From positions 180,758 to 244,757 of the forward strand of contig CAVSRC010000006.1 in assembly GCA_963730325.1 (NCBI GenBank): DNA of 64,000 bases, given 5' to 3'. The first letter of the stretch is position 1. Every line of letters starts with the position of its first letter. The stretch is from CAVSRC01 sp963730325 (GTDB lineage: Bacteria; Pseudomonadota; Alphaproteobacteria; Rhizobiales; Kaistiaceae). The notes beneath the pieces are model-generated. The model did not search any database. It saw nothing but the letters and a program-made list of their open reading frames with translations, and had not been told where the DNA came from. Position numbers and translations under genes: made by a program. Below are positions 58,595 through 64,000 of this stretch, in pieces.

Positions 58595-59410
58595 ATGCGC
58601 GTGCTGGTGATCAATCTCGACCGCTCGCCGGAACGGCTGGGTGAATTCCAGGGGGAGGCGGCGCGCTGTGGCCTCGCCTTCGAGCGCTTGGCCGCGGTCG
58701 ATGGCCGGGCGCTGCCGGAAATCGCCACGCTCGTCGATCCGAAATTTCGCTTCCAGCCGGTCGGGCGCGGCGAGGTTGCCATCTTCCTCAGCCACCGCGC
58801 GGCCTGGCGCATCGCCGCCACCGGCACCGACCGCTGGACGGCGGTGATGGAGGACGATGCGCGGCTGGCCGACGACGTGCCGGCGCTGCTCGCGGCAATC
58901 GAGGAGATCGATCCGGATGCCGGCATCGTCCGTCTGGAGACGACGCTGAGGCGCGTCCTCATCGACGACGACAGTGTGGCGCTGGTGCCCGGCCGGTCGC
59001 TTCATCGCATGCGCTCATGGCACGGCGGCACCGCCGCCTATGCCATTCACCGCAACACCGCCGCGGATCTGCTGGCGCGCTCGGAACGCATCTCCGATCC
59101 GCTCGACCAGTGGCTGTTCAATCCGCTGTCGCCGGTCTTCGCCACCCTGAATGTCGCCCAGGTCGTGCCCGGCGCGGCGGTGCAGGCCGCATTGCTGGAC
59201 GCCGCGAAAGCCGGCGCCGCAGCGGGTTCGACCAGCGGCCGCAAGGTTGCCGGCGGCACTCCGTGGCCCCGGACCCGGCACGGCATCGCCATCGACACGC
59301 GCCGTCTGGCGCTGAAGATCGTTGAGCGGGCGAAGCGGCTTGCCGATGGCTGGCGGCCCGGGCGCAGCTATCGCTTCATCCCCTTCGTGCAAGCTGCCGA
59401 GGAGCCCTGA
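58595..59410 (+). CDS. Glycosyltransferase family 25
   Basis: A 271-residue LPS-type glycosyltransferase. VLVINLDRSPERLGEFQGEA, FERLAAVDGRALPE, GEVAIFLSHRAAWRIAATGT and WTAVMEDDARLADDVPALLA (MEDD metal site) are GT25 hallmarks. It probably modifies lipid A core or a surface glycan. It is at the right edge of the island and is convergent with a lipoprotein gene. Confidence 0.88.
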   Translation: MRVLVINLDRSPERLGEFQGEAARCGLAFERLAAVDGRALPEIATLVDPKFRFQPVGRGEVAIFLSHRAAWRIAATGTDRWTAVMEDDARLADDVPALLAAIEEIDPDAGIVRLETTLRRVLIDDDSVALVPGRSLHRMRSWHGGTAAYAIHRNTAADLLARSERISDPLDQWLFNPLSPVFATLNVAQVVPGAAVQAALLDAAKAGAAAGSTSGRKVAGGTPWPRTRHGIAIDTRRLALKIVERAKRLADGWRPGRSYRFIPFVQAAEEP

Positions 59411-59419
59411 CCCGAGCTT

Positions 59420-59944
59420 CTAGGTGTGCGCCCAGTTGCCGAGGGCGTCGATCGCTTCCTGGGCAGCGTCTTCGGCGACACCGGAGCCGTGGATGGTCGA
59501 CCACGGGTCGTTCTTGCTGCCGCCGGCCTTGATCTGTCCTGATATGCGGTGGATGCGCATGCCGCTCTTGTCGAAGACATCGACGACGTAGAGGACCAGT
59601 CCGCCGCTGTAATCGCCGACCGCCGACAGATAGGCCTTGAGCCGGTAGTCGGCGGTGGGGTCGCCGGCATCGAGGATCTTCAACTGGCGGGTGGGCGCCT
59701 TGGCCTTGAGGGCGTCCTCATAGGCGTAGATCATCTCGCCCGGTGCGTTGGTGATCGGGTCGAGGGCGAATGTGACGACCGCGTCGACGCGGGCGGGCTT
59801 GCCCAGCGTGCGCAATGCCTTGGGGGAGAGCACCGGCGGGCCGCTGCCAAGGCGCGGCCTTTCGACCGGCGCGCAGGCGGCGATGCCGGCCGCCAGGACG
59901 CACAGCGCGGCAAGTCGCAGAACCGTCCCGATATGTCTCGCCAT
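59420..59944 (-). CDS. Small lipoprotein, function unknown
   Basis: A 174-residue protein with a lipoprotein signal (HIGTVLRLAALCVLAAGIAA then Cys at about residue 24). The mature part is soluble, with TFALDPITNAPGEMIYAYED and DYSGGLVLYVVDVFDKSGMR. I do not recognise the family with certainty; it resembles small alphaproteobacterial envelope lipoproteins. The start at 59944 sits directly before the signal; ATG at 59986 would add 14 residues. Confidence 0.65.
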   Translation of the reverse strand: MARHIGTVLRLAALCVLAAGIAACAPVERPRLGSGPPVLSPKALRTLGKPARVDAVVTFALDPITNAPGEMIYAYEDALKAKAPTRQLKILDAGDPTADYRLKAYLSAVGDYSGGLVLYVVDVFDKSGMRIHRISGQIKAGGSKNDPWSTIHGSGVAEDAAQEAIDALGNWAHT

Positions 59945-60129
59945 CAAAAAGGGCCTTCCTGCCGCCGCCGTCGGATTTCTAGTCATAAAACCATCTCGCG
60001 TCCACAAAGCGCCCACACCACGGCGCCGGCGGGGCAACGACGCATCATCCGCGGCCCGTGTTGAGGGGTCCTTAACCCTGATCCGGCAAGCTTGGCGCGG
60101 GCAGGACATGCTGCGTTTGGGGTAGCGAC

Positions 60130-60705
60130 ATGCAGATGCGTACGCCCTGGTGGACCGCGACCAGGGCCTTTCGATTTCTTTCCCGATTTGTCGTTTTCTC
60201 CGGCATCGGCGTCGTTCTCGTGGCGGCCGGTGCGATCGCGCTTTCCGCGCCGCTCCATGCCGGCGCCGTCATCGCCAAGAGCGGCCTTCAGGTGCCGCGC
60301 TTCGTCAGCCTCAAGGCCGGCCGGGTCAATGTCCGGGTCGGCCCCGGCGAGGACTACAAGGTCGCCTGGGTGTTCACCCGCGTCGGACTGCCGATCGAGG
60401 TCATTCAGGAATACGACACCTGGCGGCGCATCCGCGATTCCGACGGCGCCGTCGGCTGGGTGTTCAACAGCCTTCTGTCGGGCAGGCGCACGGCCGTGGT
60501 GACGCCCTGGGCCAAGGGCGAGGCGCAGCCGATCCGCGCCGATGCGACGACAAGCGCCGCGATCGCGGCCTATCTCGAACCGGGCGTCATGGGCACCATC
60601 GACCGATGCCGCGGCGGCTGGTGCCGCATCAGCGGCAAGGGCTTCGACGGCTGGATCGAGCAGGACCGCCTTTGGGGCACCTATCCCAACGAGGACGTCG
60701 ACTAG
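60130..60705 (+). CDS. Secreted or membrane-anchored bacterial SH3-domain protein
   Basis: A 191-residue protein with an N-terminal hydrophobic signal or anchor (about residues 18-40). A bacterial SH3 domain follows, with RFVSLKAGRVNVRVGPGEDY at about 57-76 and GWVFNSLLSGRRTAVVTPWA; a second partial repeat has GVMGTIDRCRGGWCRISGKG. Such proteins bind peptidoglycan or other envelope partners. It is common in Hyphomicrobiales. Exact role unknown. Confidence 0.85.
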   Translation: MQMRTPWWTATRAFRFLSRFVVFSGIGVVLVAAGAIALSAPLHAGAVIAKSGLQVPRFVSLKAGRVNVRVGPGEDYKVAWVFTRVGLPIEVIQEYDTWRRIRDSDGAVGWVFNSLLSGRRTAVVTPWAKGEAQPIRADATTSAAIAAYLEPGVMGTIDRCRGGWCRISGKGFDGWIEQDRLWGTYPNEDVD

Positions 60706-60734
60706 GACCCGATGCCATCTGCTAGCATCGGGCC

Positions 60735-61010
60735 ATGATCTACTGCATCGGCCTCACCGCCCGCTACGAGGCAGCGCTCGCTGGCCCGTCAGCTCCGGTC
60801 AAACGGGGTGGCGGCGCCGATTATGCCGGCGGCTGGGTGTGGCAGACAGTCGCCGGGGCGAAGCAGTTCATCGCCATGAACGGGCTGACGGCGACCCATT
60901 CGGTCTACGGGCTCGATGCCGACTGGGAGCGGGATACCGCGGCCGTCGCCGGACAACCCTACCGGCGTCTCATGCGTGACGCGGCGGTCGTCCGTCTTCC
61001 ACGATCCTGA
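60735..61010 (+). CDS. Small conserved hypothetical protein
   Basis: A 91-residue protein without signal or membrane segment: AGGWVWQTVAGAKQFIAMN followed by SVYGLDADWERDTAAVAGQP. The family is not one I can name. It follows the SH3 gene by 29 bases and ends just before a strong terminator, which supports a real transcript end. Confidence 0.6.
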   Translation: MIYCIGLTARYEAALAGPSAPVKRGGGADYAGGWVWQTVAGAKQFIAMNGLTATHSVYGLDADWERDTAAVAGQPYRRLMRDAAVVRLPRS

Positions 61011-61023
61011 TGAAGATTAAGAA

Positions 61024-61063
61024 AGGCCCGGCGCGCTAAACCCCGACGCGCCGGGCCTCTTTT
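61024..61063 (+). terminator. Rho-independent terminator
   Basis: A 12-bp perfect stem (AGGCCCGGCGCG paired with CGCGCCGGGCCT, 11-base loop) is followed by CTTTT, 13 bases after the stop of the gene at 60735. Confidence 0.85.
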
Positions 61064-61424
61064 ACCCGGGCGCCGCCGAAGGCCGTCGTCGCGAAGACGG
61101 CACCAGCAGACGATTTGGCAAGTCGGCAGGACTCCAATAGTCCCCTGCCCTCCCAAAAAAAGCCCTGCCCCATCTGCCGGTACGCAGGCGCTCCAGGCTG
61201 CCGGCGGTCCTCTCGGGGCTGCAAAACAGCATCCCGGCAATAGCGGAACCGACGGCAAAGATTCGATTGAAGGAGATTTTGGCGCTGCGCCGGGCGGTGG
61301 AAAAATCTAGCCCTTCCGGCCTCAACCTGACGGTAGAGGCAGAGTCTGCCAAGCCAATCGACGCAATACACCAGTCCATTACGGGCCCTAAAGCGGTCCG
61401 CCGCAGGATCAGTGCATCCGAGAA
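61064..61424. other. Long gap with no recognised gene
   Basis: These 361 bases between the terminator and irr hold no convincing protein gene on either strand. It shows an A-run (61155-61162) and several GC-rich short hairpins. A small RNA is possible, but I see no known RNA signature. Confidence 0.4.
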
Positions 61425-61447
61425 CGGGGCTGTTGTCAACAGCCCCG
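61425..61447 (-). terminator. Hairpin downstream of irr
   Basis: CGGGGCTGTT and AACAGCCCCG form a 10-bp perfect stem around a 3-base loop, 32 bases past the irr stop. On the minus strand only a weak TTCT follows, so termination is possible rather than certain. Confidence 0.5.
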
Positions 61448-61479
61448 CGTCAAGCCGCCGGCAGGACCGGCAGCGCGGG

Positions 61480-61932
61480 TCAGCTGACGCGGCGCAGCCG
61501 CACCACCACGTCCACCCGGCTGATGGCAAAACCGGGCGGCGGTTCCGGCACCCGGCCGACGCCGATCGAGCCGGTCGGGATGTCGACCACCTCGTTTTCG
61601 TCTTCGATGAAGAAGTGATGGTGGTCGGAGACGTTGGTGTCGAAATAGGTCCGCGACCCGTCGACCGCCACCTCGCGCAGCAGCCCGGCGCCGGTGAACT
61701 GGTGGAGCGTGTTGTAGATGGTCGCCAGCGATACCGGAACGCGGGCGAGCAGGGCTTCCTGCTGCAGCGTTTCCGCCGACAGATGGCGGTGTCCCCTGCC
61801 AAACAACAATTCGGCCAGGGCCAGCCGCTGCCGCGTCGGACGGAGGCCGGCTTGTCGCAACATGGCACGGATCCTGGGGCGGCTCAGCACCACCTCTTCG
61901 TGCTCGTCATGCGTGTGCTCGTGGGCGTTCAT
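61480..61932 (-). CDS. irr: Iron response regulator Irr (Fur family)
   Basis: A 150-residue Fur-family regulator. RPTRQRLALAELLFGRGHRH and SLATIYNTLHQFTGAGLLRE form the DNA-binding winged helix. SDHHHFFIEDENEVVDIPTG holds the three-His motif that in Irr binds heme or metal. Irr controls heme and iron genes in alphaproteobacteria and is degraded or inactivated when heme is present. AAGAGG lies before the ATG at 61932. The divergence from fabA-fabB is conserved in the order. Confidence 0.92.
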   Translation of the reverse strand: MNAHEHTHDEHEEVVLSRPRIRAMLRQAGLRPTRQRLALAELLFGRGHRHLSAETLQQEALLARVPVSLATIYNTLHQFTGAGLLREVAVDGSRTYFDTNVSDHHHFFIEDENEVVDIPTGSIGVGRVPEPPPGFAISRVDVVVRLRRVS

Positions 61933-61976
61933 TTTCCTCTTATCGGCCCTTGCCGATTCCTCGCTACCTACAATTG

Positions 61977-61991
61977 GACTTAATATAAGTC
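61977..61991. promoter_or_regulatory. GACTTA-ATA-TAAGTC palindrome in irr/fabA intergenic region
   Basis: A perfect 6-bp inverted repeat with a 3-base centre, in the AT-rich part of the gap between divergent irr and fabA. It overlaps a likely -10 region for irr and could be a regulator site. It does not resemble the classic Irr ICE motif. Confidence 0.35.
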
Positions 61992-62169
61992 GTCCTAGAG
62001 GTGCTGCAATGCAACCTCCGCCGCATGGCCTGCGCACCGCCGCAGCCCCCACGAGCGCTCAATTGAGGTGCTTTATGGCGACGCCGGCGATGCTATGTTA
62101 AGAGGGCATTCACGTTCCGGCGCGGGCCAGCGGCCGGGCAAATGCGGCCAATCACAAGACGGACAAACC

Positions 62170-62721
62170 ATGACGTCAGCCATGCCTGCAACCACCGACG
62201 ACCGCCCGTCGAGCTACGATTACGAGGACCTGCTCGCCTGCGGCCGCGGTGAGCTTTTCGGTCCGGGCAATGCCCAGTTGCCGCTTCCGCCCATGCTCAT
62301 GTTCGACCGCATCACCGCGATCAGCGAACAGGGCGGCGAGCACGGCAAGGGGCAGGTGCGCGCCGAACTGGACGTCAAGCCGGACCTCTGGTTCTTCGGA
62401 TGCCATTTCAAGGGCGATCCGGTGATGCCCGGCTGCCTCGGCCTCGATGCGCTGTGGCAGATGCTGGGCTTCTTCCTGGGCTGGCTCGGCCAGCCCGGCC
62501 GTGGCCGGGCGCTGTCGCTCGGCGAAATGAAGTTCTCGGGCATGGTGCTGCCGACCGCCCGGCTGGTGGAGTACGGCGTCGAGATCAAGCGCGTGCTGCG
62601 GTCCAGGCTGGTGCTGGGCGTCGCCGAGGGCTGGCTGAAGGTCGACGGCAATCCGATCTACCAGGCCAAGGACCTCAGGGTCGGCCTCTTCCAGAGCGAG
62701 GCGCAACCGGCGGTCGGCTAG
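62170..62721 (+). CDS. fabA: 3-hydroxyacyl-ACP dehydratase FabA
   Basis: A 183-residue hot-dog enzyme with the catalytic H79 (WFFGCHFKGDPVMPGCLGLD) and D93 in GLDALWQMLG. It dehydrates 3-hydroxydecanoyl-ACP and isomerises the product to the cis-3 form, the branch point for unsaturated fatty acids. FabB, which elongates that product, lies 82 bases downstream. The start MTSAMPATTDDRPS is chosen because longer forms lack conservation. Confidence 0.96.
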   Translation: MTSAMPATTDDRPSSYDYEDLLACGRGELFGPGNAQLPLPPMLMFDRITAISEQGGEHGKGQVRAELDVKPDLWFFGCHFKGDPVMPGCLGLDALWQMLGFFLGWLGQPGRGRALSLGEMKFSGMVLPTARLVEYGVEIKRVLRSRLVLGVAEGWLKVDGNPIYQAKDLRVGLFQSEAQPAVG

Positions 62722-62803
62722 GGCCGCGGCCGGGCGCCAAGCCCCGCGCCACGCGAAGACGGCGGCGCGCCGGCAGGCGACGAATGCAACGAGGAAAGCC
62801 GAA

Positions 62804-64000
62804 ATGAAACGTGTCGTCGTCACGGGTATGGGCATCGTTTCCCCGATCGGGAACTCGACCCAGGAGGTGATGGCCAGCCTGCACGAAGCAAAATCGGGAA
62901 TTTCGCACGTCCAGGAATATGCCGACCTCGGCTTCCGCTGCCATGTGCACGGCGCGCCGACCCTCGATCCGGCCGGGCATGCTCGACCGCCGGGCGATGC
63001 GCTTTCACGGCCGCGGCACGGCCTGGAACCACGTCGCCATGGACCAGGCGATCCAGGATTCCGGCCTGGCGCCGGACGAGATCTCCAACGAGCGCACCGG
63101 CCTGGTGATGGGCTCCGGCGGACCGTCGACGCGGACCATCGTCGAGGCCGCCGACACGACGCGGACCAAGGGGCCGAAGCGGGTCGGCCCCTTCGTCGTG
63201 CCCAAGGCGATGTCGTCCACCGCCTCGGCGACGCTGTCCACCTGGTTCAAGATCAAGGGCCTCAGCTACTCGATCTCGTCGGCCTGCTCGACCTCGTCGC
63301 ACTGCATCGGCAACGGCGCCGAACTCATCCAGATGGGCAAGCAGGACATCGTATTCGCCGGCGGCTGCGAGGACCTCGACTGGACCATGTCGGTGATGTT
63401 CGACGCCATGGGGGCGCTGTCCTGCCGCTACAACGACCGGCCGGAGATCGCCTCGCGCGCCTACGACAAGAACCGCGACGGCTTCGTCATCTCCGGCGGC
63501 GCCGGGGTGCTGGTGCTGGAGGAGCTGGAACACGCCAAGGCGCGCGGCGCGCGCATCTATGGCGAGATCACGGGCTATGGCGCCACCTCCGACGGCTACG
63601 ACATGGTGCAGCCGTCCGGCGAGGGCGCCGTGCGCTGCATGAAGCTGGCGATGGCCAACGTCGGCGATAAGATCGACTACATCAACCCCCACGGCACCTC
63701 GACGCCGGCCGGCGACGTCGCGAGCTCGCGGCGATCCGCGAGGTGTTCGGCGGCGCCGACAAGACGCCCGCCGATCGCCTCCACCAAGTCGCTGACCGGC
63801 CATTCGCTGGGCGCGACCGGCGTGCAAGAGGCGATCTATTCGCTGCTGATGATGCACAACGGCTTCATCTGCGAATCGGCGCATATCGACGAGATCGACC
63901 CGGACTTCGCCGACATGCCCATCGTCCGCAAGCGCATGGACAATGTCGAGATCAACACCGTGCTGTCCAATTCCTTCGGCTTCGGCGGCACCAACGCGAC
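62804..64000 (+). CDS. fabB: 3-oxoacyl-ACP synthase I FabB, partial, with three frameshifts
   Basis: Elongates the cis-3 product of FabA. The N-terminus MKRVVVTGMGIVSPIGNSTQ is clear. An extra base near 62973-62978 (GGG for GG) breaks the frame; after it FHGRGTAWNHVAMDQAIQDS and the catalytic SSACSTSSHCIGNG follow. One base is missing near 63716-63724, before ELAAIREVFGG, and one extra C near 63765-63772 precedes IASTKSLTGHSLGATGVQEA (with a catalytic His). The gene runs off the window end after NSFGFGGTNAT. With three indels in about 800 bases the sequence here is probably unreliable rather than the gene dead. Confidence 0.9.

Noticed and set aside
61977..61991. Irr or Fur box
   Set aside because: The palindrome GACTTA-ATA-TAAGTC lacks the typical TTAGAA/TTCTAA arms, so it was recorded only as an unassigned palindrome.

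Overview
The window reads as an alphaproteobacterial chromosome segment, most likely order Hyphomicrobiales (Rhizobiales). GC is high in most of it. The orders aroA-cmk-rpsA / sppA-ihfB-lapA-like-trpF-trpB-trpA-accD on the minus strand and irr / fabA-fabB at the right end are typical of that group, as are the FYDLN-type acidic protein, ETF-ubiquinone oxidoreductase and Irr. The assignment is inference from gene order and protein families; no rRNA is present.

Layout. (1) 1-9.6 kb: housekeeping block with tryptophan synthesis, accD start, IHF beta, SppA, ribosomal protein S1, CMP kinase, EPSP synthase, a zinc-ribbon/acidic protein and tRNA-Ala(GGC). (2) 9.7-17.0 kb: a membrane methyltransferase, a UDP-glucose to UDP-glucuronate to UDP-xylose pair (Ugd, Uxs), a GT2-GtrA fusion, glutaryl-CoA dehydrogenase and ETF-QO, which accepts its electrons via ETF. 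(3) 17.1-58.5 kb: a large surface-polysaccharide island. At its left edge is a phage-like three-gene cassette: an XRE regulator, divergent from a Gp157-like gene and a Rad52-HNH fusion. The island proper has glycosyltransferases, a Wzx flippase, three polymerase/ligase-like membrane proteins, a WbpM-like dehydratase and DegT aminotransferase, the UDP-L-FucNAc set capE-capF-capG, an initiating sugar transferase, a WbuB-like transferase, the dTDP-rhamnose set rfbA-rfbC-rfbB-rfbD, and several decorating enzymes (three sulfotransferase-like proteins, a GT10 protein, an FkbM methyltransferase and methyltransferase-like folds). (4) 58.6-64 kb: GT25, a lipoprotein, an SH3 protein, a small hypothetical gene, a strong terminator, then irr divergent from fabA-fabB.

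The most unusual content is a pair of PqqD-HprK-like modules inside the glycan island. One runs ABC exporter-PqqD-kinase (28.0-24.6 kb), the other PqqD-kinase-tandem GT2 (32.7-29.7 kb). The two PqqD proteins differ in their bodies but share a near-identical C-terminal tail around TDMxxLLxLDPIHxVD followed by GWP. PqqD domains normally bind peptides for modification and HprK-type proteins are kinases, so this looks like a peptide- or protein-tagging system linked to polysaccharide export or assembly. No lasso cyclase, B protease or radical SAM enzyme is present.

A strong caveat runs through the window. At least nine genes, several of them normally essential (trpF, aroA, fabB three times, rfbA, ugd, capG), contain single-base indels that split an otherwise well-conserved protein. 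I read these mainly as sequencing or assembly errors, and give the full restored gene span for each.
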